Shown here: positions 8,833-18,849 of the stretch, piece after piece
How the letters are laid out: each line of letters opens with the position of its first letter
Numbering within the stretch: the first letter of the stretch is position 1
From: Spirochaetota bacterium
GTDB taxonomy: Bacteria; Spirochaetota; UBA4802; UBA5550
Length of the DNA: 64,000 nucleotides
Assembly: GCA_017999915.1 (NCBI GenBank)
Contig: JAGNKX010000009.1
Location: 124,001 to 188,000 of the forward strand
Direction of reading: 5' to 3'
Notes under the pieces: model-generated
Told to the model about the DNA's origin: nothing
Databases searched by the model: none
What the model saw: only the letters and a program-made list of their open reading frames with translations
Made by a program: the position numbers and the translations under genes

Positions 8833-10668
8833 ATGACTGACCCAAAAGATGACAAAAAAACGATTAAGAGCTTTGCTTTAAAGTTCAATATCCGGACCGA
8901 GGGACTAAGCTATTTCATCATAGTCCCCCTTATCCTTTTCTACATCTGGTCCAATCTCAGTTTCACCGGCGAGCAGCTCAGCCTGTTAATCAAGGTGGTC
9001 GCCATTATCGCCGTGGCATCCGTCTTCACAACGCAGATAAACAACACTATCGCGATACGGCCCATTGTCCGCTACTTCAACAAGATCCTGCGCGGCGACG
9101 AATGCACCGATGATGAGTATCAAAAGGCTCATCGCCGCCTGCTCTACCTTCCCCTTATCCACAGCATCGGAGCCTTTTTCAGATGGGTTTTCGCCCTCGG
9201 CGGAGTGGTCATACCCATGCAGATCCTGGGCAATACGTCGCCGCAGCAGGATTTCGGCATGTGGATGATGATCGTCATCAACGCCCCCCTGGGGGCCGTC
9301 CTCTACTATTTGCTGACCGAGCTCTTCGTCCAGAAGATTCTCCAGACCAATTGCTTCCCGCGGTGGCCCCGGGATAAGATAAAAAACAGGATGAGCCTCC
9401 TCACCAAGCTCACCCTGTCTATCCTTATGATATCGTTCCTTCCCTTCTCAATCCTCCTGACATATTTCGTGGGCTTCATGGCGAGCTTCAACGTGGACAC
9501 GACCATGGTGTACCTGAAGCTCTCCTTCATGGGCCTCATCGGCCTGGGCGGAGCGATCCTTGTCGCCTCGGTGCTCAACAGGACCATCATCAACAAGGTC
9601 GCCATCATCCTCAGGTTCCTGAAAAAAGTCGGCGACGGCGACCTCGTGGCCGCGTCCGAAAAAATCGCCATCATGGACGAGCTGACCCTCATCAACATGT
9701 CGGTGTTCAAGATGAGGAACAACCTGAAGTCCCTGGTCGAGGCGATCTCCGAAACGGTCGAAACCCTCGATCAATCCAGCGGCGGGCTGGTCAGATCATC
9801 GTACAACCAGTCCGACCGGGCCCGCGAGCTGGCGGCCATTATCGAGGAGCTGACCAGCTCCTTCGAGGAAATGGCGGCATCGTCGGAATCGAACATGACC
9901 AGCGTCATGAGACAGGTCGAGCAATCGATGTCGGTCAAAAACGACATATCCCTTATAAGCGAGAAGAGCAACATGCTGGCTAAAGAGACCTGGACCCTGA
10001 GCGAAAAGGCGAAGGAATCGGTTTCGATCGCGGAGGAAGGAGAAAAGCAGATCAACAAGTCGGTCACCACCATCTCGAACCTCATCGGGTACATGGACAC
10101 CATTGACCAGACGGCGGGCATGATCAACGACATCGCGGACCAGATCAACCTCCTCGCCCTCAACGCGGCCATCGAGGCGGCGCGGGCCGGGGAGCACGGC
10201 AAGGGATTCGCCGTCGTCGCCGACGAGGTCAACAAGCTGGCGGACAGGACCACGGAGCTCGCGAAGATCATAAAAAAAGAGATAAGCGAGCACACGAAGA
10301 ACATCAATACCGAGCTCTCGCAGATGAGCGGATCTGTGGACACCTTTCACAGCATGAAGGCGAGCATCGGCGCCATCGACCTCGTGATAGGGAAGGTATT
10401 CGACTTCACGCAGGACCTCATGAAGATGAACGAGGAGATCAAGCTCAAGATAGACGAGCTGAACGGGATCTCCAGCGACATAAAGAATTCATCGCAGGAA
10501 CAAAAACACACCAACGACGAGCTCATGAAATCGGTCACCTCGATCAACGCCATTTCACAGTCGACGGCCGAAGAGGCCGCGATAATCCAGGACGCCGCGG
10601 CGAAGTTCGGGGACAACTCGAAAGAGCTCCGGTCGGTCGTGTCCCGCTTCAAGATCAAAAACGACTGA
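8833..10668 (+). CDS. Methyl-accepting chemotaxis protein with the same sensor as its neighbour
   Basis: 611 residues. The start at 8833 has AGGAGGAGA seven bases upstream; the frame is open for 90 bases further but without a ribosome site. About six membrane segments fill residues 20-250, with no large periplasmic ligand domain. A HAMP-like segment follows ([20 protein letters not shown]). The signalling domain contains the chemoreceptor hairpin tip [36 protein letters not shown] near 440-475. The membrane half aligns along its whole length with the PP2C protein before it (FTEGISFFVVVPVVLFYVWS versus [20 protein letters not shown]). No CheW-binding partners are encoded nearby. Confidence 0.93.
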   Translation: MTDPKDDKKTIKSFALKFNIRTEGLSYFIIVPLILFYIWSNLSFTGEQLSLLIKVVAIIAVASVFTTQINNTIAIRPIVRYFNKILRGDECTDDEYQKAHRRLLYLPLIHSIGAFFRWVFALGGVVIPMQILGNTSPQQDFGMWMMIVINAPLGAVLYYLLTELFVQKILQTNCFPRWPRDKIKNRMSLLTKLTLSILMISFLPFSILLTYFVGFMASFNVDTTMVYLKLSFMGLIGLGGAILVASVLNRTIINKVAIILRFLKKVGDGDLVAASEKIAIMDELTLINMSVFKMRNNLKSLVEAISETVETLDQSSGGLVRSSYNQSDRARELAAIIEELTSSFEEMAASSESNMTSVMRQVEQSMSVKNDISLISEKSNMLAKETWTLSEKAKESVSIAEEGEKQINKSVTTISNLIGYMDTIDQTAGMINDIADQINLLALNAAIEAARAGEHGKGFAVVADEVNKLADRTTELAKIIKKEISEHTKNINTELSQMSGSVDTFHSMKASIGAIDLVIGKVFDFTQDLMKMNEEIKLKIDELNGISSDIKNSSQEQKHTNDELMKSVTSINAISQSTAEEAAIIQDAAAKFGDNSKELRSVVSRFKIKND

Positions 10669-10678
10669 GGCCGGGCAC

Positions 10679-11596
10679 CTACACGATCTCGAAGCCGCCG
10701 AAGAAGGAGCGTATTCGGCCCATCCTCTCCCGGTCGATCCAGCCCCGCATGTCCGCGGTGCCGGCTGCGGCGCGGCCCAGTATTTCGTTCTTTTCAAACC
10801 AGAGTGGATTGTTCTGCAGCAGGCCCACCCTGCGCGCGCCCTGCTCCCTCAGAAAAGCGGCGATGGCGGAAAGGTTTTCATCCGTGGCCGTGCGGCCCGG
10901 GATGAGGGGCACCCGGGGCAGCACGGGTATCCCGCCATCCAGGAAGGCGCCGTGCAGTCTCCTGAAATTCTCCAGTATCACGTCATTGGGCCGGCCGCAG
11001 AGGCGGCGGTGCTCGTCCGGGTCGATTATCTTGATATCAAAAAAAATCATCTCCAGGTGCGGATAGATACGCTCCATGAAAGCGTCGCGGTTGAAGTGGC
11101 CGCAGGTTTCCAGGAGCACGGCGATGCCGCTCTTCCGGAGCTCGCCGGCCAGGCGCGCGGTGAAGTCCATGAACAGGGTCGGCTCTCCCCCTGAAAGGGT
11201 GACGCCGCCGCCGGAATTCGCAAAGAAGGGGATGTCTTTCTCCGCGATCCGGACGATCTCCTCCACGGACATCGCCTGTCCCACCGCGGACAGGGCGCCG
11301 GAGGGACAGGCGTCGGCGCAGGCCATGCAGAGGGAGCACTTGCCCCGGTCGATAAAATAGGGGTTCTTACGATCCAGCGCCTTTTCCGGGCAGAGGCCGA
11401 CGCAGGTATCGCAGGCGACGCACTTTTTGCCTTCGAAGGAAAGCTCGATCTCCCGCCGCTGGCTCTCCGGGTTGTGGCACCATTCGCAGGAGAGGGGGCA
11501 CCCCTTGAAAAAGACCACGGTGCGGATCCCCGGGCCGTCGTCCAGGGAATTCCCTTTTATTTCGAAGATGAGAGGAGCGGGTACTGTCGTATTCAT
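10679..11596 (-). CDS. Glycyl-radical enzyme activating enzyme (radical SAM, PflA-like)
   Basis: 305 residues. The radical-SAM motif C-x3-C-x2-C is in FFKGCPLSCEWCHNPESQ (~30-47). The insert typical of activases for the non-PFL glycyl-radical enzymes follows, with two 4Fe-4S motifs (CVACDTCVGLCP and CSLCMACADACP, ~58-105). GGGVTLSGGEPTLF is the SAM-binding strand. It should use SAM to place the glycyl radical on a partner enzyme. No glycyl-radical enzyme is adjacent; the only one in the window is at 20576-23539, 9 kb away on the same strand, and is the probable partner. It converges on the chemoreceptor with only 10 bp between stops. Confidence 0.9.
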   Translation of the reverse strand: MNTTVPAPLIFEIKGNSLDDGPGIRTVVFFKGCPLSCEWCHNPESQRREIELSFEGKKCVACDTCVGLCPEKALDRKNPYFIDRGKCSLCMACADACPSGALSAVGQAMSVEEIVRIAEKDIPFFANSGGGVTLSGGEPTLFMDFTARLAGELRKSGIAVLLETCGHFNRDAFMERIYPHLEMIFFDIKIIDPDEHRRLCGRPNDVILENFRRLHGAFLDGGIPVLPRVPLIPGRTATDENLSAIAAFLREQGARRVGLLQNNPLWFEKNEILGRAAAGTADMRGWIDRERMGRIRSFFGGFEIV

Positions 11597-11826
11597 GTTT
11601 CTCTTGAAGATACATTCAAGGTTTTTACCGCTTCATCGGGTACTGTAACGGTGGAACGATCCGTATTATCCGCTAAAACTTTTGCCCATGTCAACAGGAA
11701 AAATGCTGGACGGGGGCTTCACCATTTGATCTACAATAATAGTTCACGTTAGGTCCATTGTATCCCGTGGGCTTTTACTGATAAGGGGATTTTCCCATAT
11801 ATTAACAATAATACAGGTCAAACTCG

Positions 11827-12702
11827 ATGCTTAAGGGCGAACAGCTGATAAAAAAAATCTCCAATTATATCGACCGCATGCCGCCGCTGCCTACCAGTAT
11901 CGGCAAAATACTGGAGATATGCCAGAACCCGGCCACGAATCCCAACGACTTGAACAAGGTGATCTCGCTGGACCCGGTGCTCCTGGCGCGGGTGATGAAG
12001 CTCATTAACTCGGCCTACTACTCCCTGCCTAACGAGATCACCTCCCTGGTAAGGGCCATCATCATGCTGGGGCTGAACACCATCAAAAACCTGGCCCTCT
12101 CCACTGCCGTCCTGGCCAACTCGGGGCTTTCATCAGGCAAAGAACAGGTCATCGACATGGAGGAGTTCTGGCGCCATTCCCTCGGCGTAGGCGTCACCAC
12201 GAAGTTCATCGCCAGGACGCGTAAAATAGACTCGAAGGAAGAGGAAAACTATTTCATCTGCGGCCTCCTTCACGATATCGGCAAGATCCCGCTGAACAAC
12301 CAGACGCCAGAATCGTTCCAGGCGGCCCTCGACAAGGCGGACCATGGATTCATCTCGCTGTACCAGGCGGAAATATCGGTCATGGAATTCAACCACTCCA
12401 TGGCGGGCGGTCTTATCATGGAGGCCTGGAAACTCGGCGATGAGATCCTCGACTCGGCCCGTTTTCATCACAATGTCGGTGAATACCAGGGACGTTTCAA
12501 GGATGTCGTTTATACCGTGGCCCTCGCCAACTATTTCGTCAACATAATGGAAATCGGGTTCGCGGGCGACCGCTACCCCGTCAAGCCTCCCGATGAAGTG
12601 TTCCGGTATCTGGGAGTGACGTGGGAATCCATCACCGCCCTCGAACCGCAGGTAAAGCAGGAGATCGAGCGGGCAAAGATCTTCCTGAAAATAGCATCCT
12701 GA
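11827..12702 (+). CDS. HDOD-domain signalling protein
   Basis: 291 residues. The HDOD domain covers about 10-215: MPPLPTSIGKILEICQNPAT, LSLDPVLLARVMKLINSAYYSLPNEITSLVRAI, LGLNTIKNLALST. HD-type residues appear in ICGLLHDIGKIPLNNQ and FNHSMAGGLIMEAW, so some metal-binding positions remain. HDOD proteins act in signalling downstream of second messengers or chemosensory inputs; the molecular activity of most is unknown. It is followed after 15 bp by a metallo-beta-lactamase-fold gene, probably co-transcribed. Confidence 0.88.
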   Translation: MLKGEQLIKKISNYIDRMPPLPTSIGKILEICQNPATNPNDLNKVISLDPVLLARVMKLINSAYYSLPNEITSLVRAIIMLGLNTIKNLALSTAVLANSGLSSGKEQVIDMEEFWRHSLGVGVTTKFIARTRKIDSKEEENYFICGLLHDIGKIPLNNQTPESFQAALDKADHGFISLYQAEISVMEFNHSMAGGLIMEAWKLGDEILDSARFHHNVGEYQGRFKDVVYTVALANYFVNIMEIGFAGDRYPVKPPDEVFRYLGVTWESITALEPQVKQEIERAKIFLKIAS

Positions 12703-12717
12703 CGAAGGGAGGAGCGC

Positions 12718-13632
12718 GTGAAGATCATCATGTGGGGGACCAGGGGCTCCATTCCCTCCCCCGGTCCGGAAACCGCGAAATACGGCGGGAACACGACCTG
12801 CATCGAGCTCCGGTTCGATCCGGGAAACCGTCTCGTCATTATCGACGCGGGCAGCGGCATACGGCCGCTGGGCGGGAAAATCATGGGGACCGATTTCAAA
12901 CAAGGCCCCATCAAGGCCCAGATATTCGTATCCCACACGCACTGGGACCACATCATGGGGTTCCCCTTTTTCACGCCGATCTATATTCCCACCACCAGGC
13001 TCGAGATTTTCGGCCCCGTCACCTTCGAGGACGAGCCGCTGGACAGGGTGATCGGGGGCCAACTCCAGTACCGCTATTTCCCGGTCGCATCCGCGGAGCT
13101 CGCGGCCCAGCTAAGCTGGCACCGCCTCCAGGAAACCGAGCTCCATCTTGGAGACGGCATTACGATGAAATCAAAATACCTGAACCATCCGATCGCCTGC
13201 CTCGGCTACCGGTTCACCCAGAATGGAAAGACCCTGGTCACCCTCTTCGACCATGAGCCGTTTCGCAATCTCTTCATCACCGATCCCGCCCATCCCGACT
13301 ACGACGCCGTGGCCGCCGAAGAGGGGAAGAAGGTCGCGGACGAGCAGAACCGGAAAGTGATCGAATTCATGGGCGGCGCGGACATCGTGATCCACGACGC
13401 CCAGTACACGCACAAGGAATACCTCGCGGGCAAGCTCGGATGGGGACACTCGTCCTACGAGGTTGCCATCAACTCCGCCGCGAAGGCGGGGGTGAAAACG
13501 CTGGTCCTCACCCATCACGACCCGGAGCGGACGGACGCGCAGCTCGACGAGCTCGAGGCGCGCTACCGTGAAATGGCGCGCGGAAAGACCGAAATGAACA
13601 TACTCTTCGCGAAGGAAGGGATGGAGTTGTAA
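12718..13632 (+). CDS. Metallo-beta-lactamase-fold hydrolase
   Basis: 304 residues, GTG start preceded by AAGGGAGGAG. The N-terminus MWGTRGSIPSPGPETAKYGG and the HxHxDH-type signature SHTHWDHIMG (~77-86) are those of the PhnP/RNase Z-like branch of the fold. Later metal ligands are visible in LFDHEP (~178), IVIHDAQYTHKEY and LVLTHHDPERTD (~265). It is a soluble, di-metal hydrolase; in signalling contexts such proteins may be cyclic-nucleotide phosphodiesterases. Lying directly after the HDOD gene, it may serve the same pathway (inference). Confidence 0.85.
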   Translation: MKIIMWGTRGSIPSPGPETAKYGGNTTCIELRFDPGNRLVIIDAGSGIRPLGGKIMGTDFKQGPIKAQIFVSHTHWDHIMGFPFFTPIYIPTTRLEIFGPVTFEDEPLDRVIGGQLQYRYFPVASAELAAQLSWHRLQETELHLGDGITMKSKYLNHPIACLGYRFTQNGKTLVTLFDHEPFRNLFITDPAHPDYDAVAAEEGKKVADEQNRKVIEFMGGADIVIHDAQYTHKEYLAGKLGWGHSSYEVAINSAAKAGVKTLVLTHHDPERTDAQLDELEARYREMARGKTEMNILFAKEGMEL

Positions 13633-13643
13633 CGGCCCTGCAG

Positions 13644-13982
13644 TTAAAAACACCCCACTCGTAGCGAAACCTTGGTGCCGTCGCCCCAGGGCCACCATGC
13701 GCCGAAGAAAACGGAATCGCCTTCAAGGGCCGTGAAAAGCAGCTGTCCTTTTTGAATGCCCCCGAAGGACTTTGCGGCTGCTTTCTCGGGCTTAGATGCC
13801 TTGCCAAGGGACGATGAGTCCCATATGTTGCCAAACAGCCCGGCAATACTTTCCTTTATTTTTTCCGAATCACTTATATTTATGACAACAAGCCACGCAT
13901 TCATTCTGTCGTCCCTTTCCCATTTATATGAGGAAGGTATCTGCCCGCGCACTTTTTCAAGAAAAGCTTCAAAGTTATCCAT
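13644..13982 (-). CDS. Hypothetical protein, small and soluble
   Basis: 112 residues, family not recognised. It has no signal or membrane segment and is mixed charged at the N-terminus (MDNFEAFLEKVRGQIPSSYK). A VVINISDSEKIKESIAGLF segment follows, and the end is glycine/tryptophan-rich (ALEGDSVFFGAWWPWGDG). AAGGA lies about 12 bases before the ATG. It converges on the metallo-beta-lactamase gene with 11 bp between stops. Confidence 0.6.
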   Translation of the reverse strand: MDNFEAFLEKVRGQIPSSYKWERDDRMNAWLVVINISDSEKIKESIAGLFGNIWDSSSLGKASKPEKAAAKSFGGIQKGQLLFTALEGDSVFFGAWWPWGDGTKVSLRVGCF

Positions 13983-14234
13983 ATGACGTATCCTTGTTTA
14001 TTAATTTTTTTACTTTCCTATCAGCATCGGCATAGGGGACAACATGACTCTTATCTGAATCAGTTTATGACAGATGACGGATAATTTCAACACAAAAAGA
14101 TTTGGCCGGGGGCATTGATGCTTCCGGGCCAAGCGGGTCATAAACGGCCTTACGCGCCCTATTTTTATCTTGCCAATTTCGGCGAACGGCCTTAACATCA
14201 TTCACGGTTTACGAATTGTCACACGGAGGGCCCC

Positions 14235-14660
14235 ATGAAAAAACTGCTGCTGTCCGTTCTGTTGATCCTCCCCGTATTCCTCATGGCCCATAAGGCGTAC
14301 CAGAAGGGTCATGATGAGATCATCGAGGAAGCCGACCTGGTCATGACCGCAAAGGTCTCGAAGATAAAAACCTCATCGGGAACATGCTCGACAAGCCACA
14401 GCATAGAGCTGGTCCCCGTTGAGATCAGGAAGGGATCGTTCACGAAAAACAGGATAACATTTTCCTACAGCGTCCATTTCTGGAGGCGTGGCATGGGATG
14501 CCGCAGCGTTCATTACATCCTCCCTCCGGTCCCGAAGGGCCTCGCCGAGGGACAGGTGGTTATCGCCGCATTTAAAAAGCATGGGGGAGTCCCGGGAGGC
14601 TTATGGGGGACGGGAATCTTTGAAACCGGCGAAGCGGATACAGGGAAAAAACCGGATTGA
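14235..14660 (+). CDS. Hypothetical secreted protein
   Basis: 141 residues. A signal peptide is evident (MKKLLLSVLLILPVFLMAHK). The mature part has cysteines near 53 and 87 that could form a disulfide, and a beta-strand-rich pattern (ADLVMTAKVSKIK, HSIELVPVEIRKGSF, RITFSYSVHFW) resembling secreted proteins of the type that bind or transport small ligands, but no family is recognised. GGAGGG precedes the ATG. It stands alone between gaps on both sides. Confidence 0.7.
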   Translation: MKKLLLSVLLILPVFLMAHKAYQKGHDEIIEEADLVMTAKVSKIKTSSGTCSTSHSIELVPVEIRKGSFTKNRITFSYSVHFWRRGMGCRSVHYILPPVPKGLAEGQVVIAAFKKHGGVPGGLWGTGIFETGEADTGKKPD

Positions 14661-14765
14661 TATACTTTGGGACCCGGGGTTCCGGATAAGTTTCTCGAAA
14701 TTTGATATTCACTCGCTTTATTGCTACTATTAAAGTAATCCCATGTTTAAAGTACGGGGTGCCAT

Positions 14766-15773
14766 ATGCCGTGGGTAAAGGATCTCCTTTCTGAAAACAA
14801 CGAAATCTATCAGCAGATGTTTCTTCAGCATAAGGCGATAATGCTCCTGATTGAGCCCGACTCAGGCAGAATTTTATACGCCAATCACGCCGCCGAGAAT
14901 TTCTACGGGTACTCAATCGAACAACTCCGCGGCATGTCCATTGCTCAAATAAATATACTGCCGCCGGATGAGGTTAAAGAGGAGCTGATGAGAGCGGTAT
15001 CGGAAGAAAGGAATTATTTCGAGTTCCCCCATAAACTCGCCAATGGAGAGGTTCATACCGTGGAGGTATACTCCTCCCCCGTCACCATAAAGGGTCAGTC
15101 GTTGCTCTTCTCCGTGATTCACGACATTTCCGAACGGAAAAGGATGGAGAAAAAAATCAACGCGCTTCTTGAGGAGAAGGAGCTCATTCTAAGGGAGGTT
15201 CATCACCGTATTAAAAACAACATGGGCGCCATTAAAGGCATGATTGCACTGCAGATAAACACCCTGCATGATCAGGAAGCCATTTCCGCGCTACGGGCCG
15301 CCGAAAGCCGCATACAGAGCATGGTGGTTCTGTATGACAAGCTTCACATGACGCACTACACGCGCGAATTGAATATCAGTGATTATTTTTCCGACCTCGT
15401 GGATGAAATAGTAAGCCTATTCCCGCATAGCGGGTCTGTTAGAGTCCAGAAAGAGATAGAAGACTTCTCCCTTGAGCAAAATCACATTTTTATCATAGGC
15501 ATCATAATAAACGAGCTCATCACGAACATAATGAAATATGCTTTCATTCCCGATGCGCCGGGGACAATACGATTCAAGGCGAGTGTCAGGGACGCCCATG
15601 TTGTGATAGAGATCTCCGACAACGGCCGCGGTTTGCCCGAATCATTCAGCCTGAACAAGCCGCAAGGTTTCGGTCTGCAGCTCATTGTGATGCTGACAGA
15701 ACAGATGGGGGGAACCATCAAGGCGGAATCCGGCAACGGCTCACGGTTCATTCTGGATTTCCCCCGGGGGTGA
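14766..15773 (+). CDS. PAS-domain sensor histidine kinase (HisKA_2 type)
   Basis: 335 residues, cytoplasmic. A PAS domain spans ~20-125 (AIMLLIEPDSGRILYANHAA, GYSIEQLRGMS, FSVIHDISERKRME). The kinase core is the HisKA_2/HWE-like type: LILREVHHRIKNNMGAIKGM carries the phospho-accepting His near 144. The ATPase domain shows the N box IINELITNIMKYAF, the G1 box EISDNGRGLP and GFGLQLIVMLTEQMGG. No response regulator follows, so it is an orphan whose partner is elsewhere. Confidence 0.9.
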   Translation: MPWVKDLLSENNEIYQQMFLQHKAIMLLIEPDSGRILYANHAAENFYGYSIEQLRGMSIAQINILPPDEVKEELMRAVSEERNYFEFPHKLANGEVHTVEVYSSPVTIKGQSLLFSVIHDISERKRMEKKINALLEEKELILREVHHRIKNNMGAIKGMIALQINTLHDQEAISALRAAESRIQSMVVLYDKLHMTHYTRELNISDYFSDLVDEIVSLFPHSGSVRVQKEIEDFSLEQNHIFIIGIIINELITNIMKYAFIPDAPGTIRFKASVRDAHVVIEISDNGRGLPESFSLNKPQGFGLQLIVMLTEQMGGTIKAESGNGSRFILDFPRG

Positions 15774-15859
15774 ACGTTCCGACACTTCAAACAGCTTCTG
15801 CCCCCGGTGATTTCAGGCGGCGCGGCCCACAACGCTCTGGCGCATGCCATGCCAGGGAG

Positions 15860-16750
15860 CTACATGAGCCGTCTGCTGATAAGCGGCTCCAGGGAGGCCA
15901 GCGGCTTTCCCCTATGGAAGATGGTGAGCCTGCCCGTGCTTTCGGAAACGACAACGGACACGGCCGCGGTTTCAAGCGTGATCCCGGCACCAGCGCGGTG
16001 CCTCGCCCCGAGTCCCCGGAATGAGCTCGACTTCTTTCCTCCCGCATCGAGATGGCGCCCCGCCGCCTCAACTTTTCCGTCGGCAGAAACCACAATCGCC
16101 CCATCGAGCTTGGCGAGCTCCTTGAGACTCTCCACGACCTCGGGCCGCGAGATCATCCTTTCTTTCTTATCATAGCCCCTGAACGGATTAAAGACCGCCT
16201 GGTGCGAATGCTTCATCACCGTATTGGAATCCCCTATCACGAAAATCGTGCCGACGGGTTTCCCTTCCCTGCCCAGGGCCCCCACATCGAGGGCAATGTC
16301 GATCACGGCCATGATCGTATGGAAAAAACCGGTGTCAAACAGCGGTTTCACTTCGAACGGAAATTCCTCGCTCCACGAGAGTGAAAGATCATGTATCGTA
16401 ACGGTATCGAGATGGCTTTTGCCCGATGGCCCCAGGACGCAGACAATCCTGTCCTCCGGCGTGATAACCCCGTCGTAAACCCCCTGGAGAAAGGCGTACT
16501 TTATGCGGGAAAAGCGGCTCTGGTTGCCCGGCCAGTTCCTGATCACCCCGGAGGCCTTTTTCGCAAGCGCCTTTTCGCTAAAGGCCAGGGCGCGCGGAAC
16601 CACGACCGCCATTCGGCTGTCTCCGTAAAATTTCTGCCGTGAAAACCATTTGCAGTCCGATACGGTATCGAGAAAAATGAATATATGCCCGCACCCGGCC
16701 TTTTCGGCGATACCGATCGCGCTTTCCACCATGACGCTCCGCTGGTCCAT
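15860..16750 (-). CDS. Diadenylate cyclase, DacZ-like (DisA_N domain)
   Basis: 296 residues. The C-terminal ~140 residues hold the diadenylate cyclase signatures: LDGAIVVSADGKVEAAGRHL (DGA motif) and FRGLGARHRAGAGITLETAA (RHR motif), then VSVVVSESTGRL. The N-terminal ~150 residues are an alpha/beta domain that resembles the pyruvate-kinase C-terminal-like domain found in archaeal DacZ enzymes, rather than DisA helices or CdaA membrane segments. It should make c-di-AMP from two ATP in the cytoplasm. The start is ambiguous: ATG 16750 follows GGAGGATTG closely; TTG 16753 and ATG 16732 are alternatives. Confidence 0.82.
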   Translation of the reverse strand: MDQRSVMVESAIGIAEKAGCGHIFIFLDTVSDCKWFSRQKFYGDSRMAVVVPRALAFSEKALAKKASGVIRNWPGNQSRFSRIKYAFLQGVYDGVITPEDRIVCVLGPSGKSHLDTVTIHDLSLSWSEEFPFEVKPLFDTGFFHTIMAVIDIALDVGALGREGKPVGTIFVIGDSNTVMKHSHQAVFNPFRGYDKKERMISRPEVVESLKELAKLDGAIVVSADGKVEAAGRHLDAGGKKSSSFRGLGARHRAGAGITLETAAVSVVVSESTGRLTIFHRGKPLASLEPLISRRLM

Positions 16751-16998
16751 CAATCCTCCAAACAGGGGCAGTATGCATACATCACTGAATTATGTAAATT
16801 ATTTAACCGGATGAACCGTTACAGGCGGGTAATATTTTGAGAACCCCACAATAGGATCATTGATCTAACGGTATGAGGCTTGAATGCGCCCAAGGGGGAC
16901 AGTATAAAAGTGCTTTTAATTCCGGCAGTCCCCTGATACAATAGCTCAGCCTGACGGTGTCATATCATCCATTATAATAAAGTATTGGAGCATGCACT

Positions 16999-18849
16999 AT
17001 GAAAACCACGTTGTCCATACTGTTGATAATGCTGGCCCTGTATGCCGGGATCGGCCGCCATCCCCTGGTCCGGGCGGAACAGAAGCGAGAAGTAACGCCG
17101 GTCTCGAAGGTGGACCGCGTCATGGTCTACCATGACCGCGCCCTGGTGACGCGCGTGGCTCCGTGCGGCGACCTGGAGGCAGGGGCCTACGAGATCCTGT
17201 TCAACAACATGCCGTCCCTGCTCCTGGACGACAGCGTCCGGGCGAGGTCGACCCGGGGCGACGTCAAGATCCTGGATGTCGAGGTGCGCACCAGCCACCT
17301 GGAACAATCGCCCGACAGCGACGTGTTAAAGGCCCAGCAGCATCTTCAGGAGCTTGAGTACAGGCGAAAAACGGCGGATAACCGCATTGCCGTGCTAAAA
17401 CGCGCGGCGGAATACCTCGACGGCGTGAGTGAAAGCTTCCTCGGGGTTCCGGCGCACGCCGCCAAGGGAGGCGGCGCCAGGGCCCTGGGACTGCAGTATA
17501 AGACAAGGCTGGCGGTCGAGGATTACGACCGCATGCTATCCTACCTCCAGAAGAAGCAGATGGAGAACGCCGCGGCGCTCCAGTCGGAGGAGCAGGCCCT
17601 GGACGGCCTGGATAAAAAGATCGCCCTGGCGAAGGAAAAGCTCACAAAAATGCAGGGCGCCTTCAATACCCTGACACGAAAAAAGTTCATCAAGGTGACC
17701 GTTGAAGTGCAGCAGCGGGGGCCCGTTATCATGGAAGTGTCATACCTCAACCGGAACATCTCCTGGAACCCGGGATACGATATCCGCGTTTTCACCGAGG
17801 AGAAAAGGACCGATTTTACCGGATACGGGGTCGTCGCGCAAAGCAGCGGTGAATCATGGGAAAACGCGAAAATTTCCTTTTCAACGGCGCAGCCCGCGGT
17901 GCGGGGCTATCTCCCGGAGCTGATACCGGTGTACGCCACGCTCTCATCGAAAATGCCTCAGGGGTCTTCCCGCAAGGGCAGGGACCGCTACGCTTCCCAG
18001 CAGCAGCTCAACAAGGCCATCCTTGACAATATCGACGGGATGGGCGGCAAAAGCGGGAAACGGGGCGACGAGGCGATCAGCGACACGTCTCCTGAACGGG
18101 GCGCGGAGCGCAAGGTGGGATCCCTTGTTTTTCATGTCCCCAAGCGCGCCGATATCCCGAGCGACGGGTCCCCCCACCGGACCCCCATCAGCAGGCATGC
18201 GCTGCCGGTGAAATTCGAGTACCTCTGCATCCCGAAACTGAACACCCACGCGTTTCTCCAGGCGGTGGGATCCAACACGCTGGACACGCCGATCCTCAGG
18301 GGCGACCTCAACATCTTCATGGGGAATGATTTCGTCGGGTCCTCGTTCACCGACAATATCCTTCCGGGCCAGAATTTCGAGCTGATCCTGAGCGTCAACG
18401 AAAACATCCGGGTCACCCGCTCGCTGGAGGAAAAGGAGGAGATAGAGCCGGGGTTCCTGGGCAACACGAAAAAGATCAATTACAGGTTCTTGATCAAGAT
18501 CGAAAATTACAGCGGCGGCGACATCACCATGAACATCTTCGACCAGCTGCCGGTGAGCAGGACCAGCGAGATCGAGATAAAGAACGTCGAGTTCTCCCAC
18601 GCGCCGCAGGTGCGGGACAAGAAGGGCATCTGCAAGTGGCAATTCCCGATGAAATCGAAAGAGACGGTGAACCTTAATTTCTCGTTCACGGTCACGGTCC
18701 CCAAGGGCCAGGAAGCGGCGTTCTTCCGGACCCACCTGGCCCCTTCGACCTATCTGGAGCAGCTGTCCCGGGGCGCGGCGGAGGAATATGACGCTGAAGA
18801 ATACCAGAAGCAGGAAAAGGCGCCGGCCCTGAGGACGAAGAAGTACTGA
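16999..18849 (+). CDS. DUF4139 / mucoidy-inhibitor-like secreted protein
   Basis: 616 residues. A signal peptide (MKTTLSILLIMLALYAGIG) is followed by the DUF4140-like N-terminal beta domain (VSKVDRVMVYHDRALVTRVA). A long coiled coil runs ~100-215 (VLKAQQHLQELEYRRK). The DUF4139 domain covers ~230-590: VEVSYLNRNISWNPGYDIRVF, WENAKISFSTAQP, IKIENYSGGDITMNIFDQLP. Family members are periplasmic or surface proteins of unknown biochemical role. The last ~25 residues are charged (EEYDAEEYQKQEKAPALRTK). That 3' end and the bases after the stop recur as a decayed copy at 42089-42259. Confidence 0.85.
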   Translation: MKTTLSILLIMLALYAGIGRHPLVRAEQKREVTPVSKVDRVMVYHDRALVTRVAPCGDLEAGAYEILFNNMPSLLLDDSVRARSTRGDVKILDVEVRTSHLEQSPDSDVLKAQQHLQELEYRRKTADNRIAVLKRAAEYLDGVSESFLGVPAHAAKGGGARALGLQYKTRLAVEDYDRMLSYLQKKQMENAAALQSEEQALDGLDKKIALAKEKLTKMQGAFNTLTRKKFIKVTVEVQQRGPVIMEVSYLNRNISWNPGYDIRVFTEEKRTDFTGYGVVAQSSGESWENAKISFSTAQPAVRGYLPELIPVYATLSSKMPQGSSRKGRDRYASQQQLNKAILDNIDGMGGKSGKRGDEAISDTSPERGAERKVGSLVFHVPKRADIPSDGSPHRTPISRHALPVKFEYLCIPKLNTHAFLQAVGSNTLDTPILRGDLNIFMGNDFVGSSFTDNILPGQNFELILSVNENIRVTRSLEEKEEIEPGFLGNTKKINYRFLIKIENYSGGDITMNIFDQLPVSRTSEIEIKNVEFSHAPQVRDKKGICKWQFPMKSKETVNLNFSFTVTVPKGQEAAFFRTHLAPSTYLEQLSRGAAEEYDAEEYQKQEKAPALRTKKY

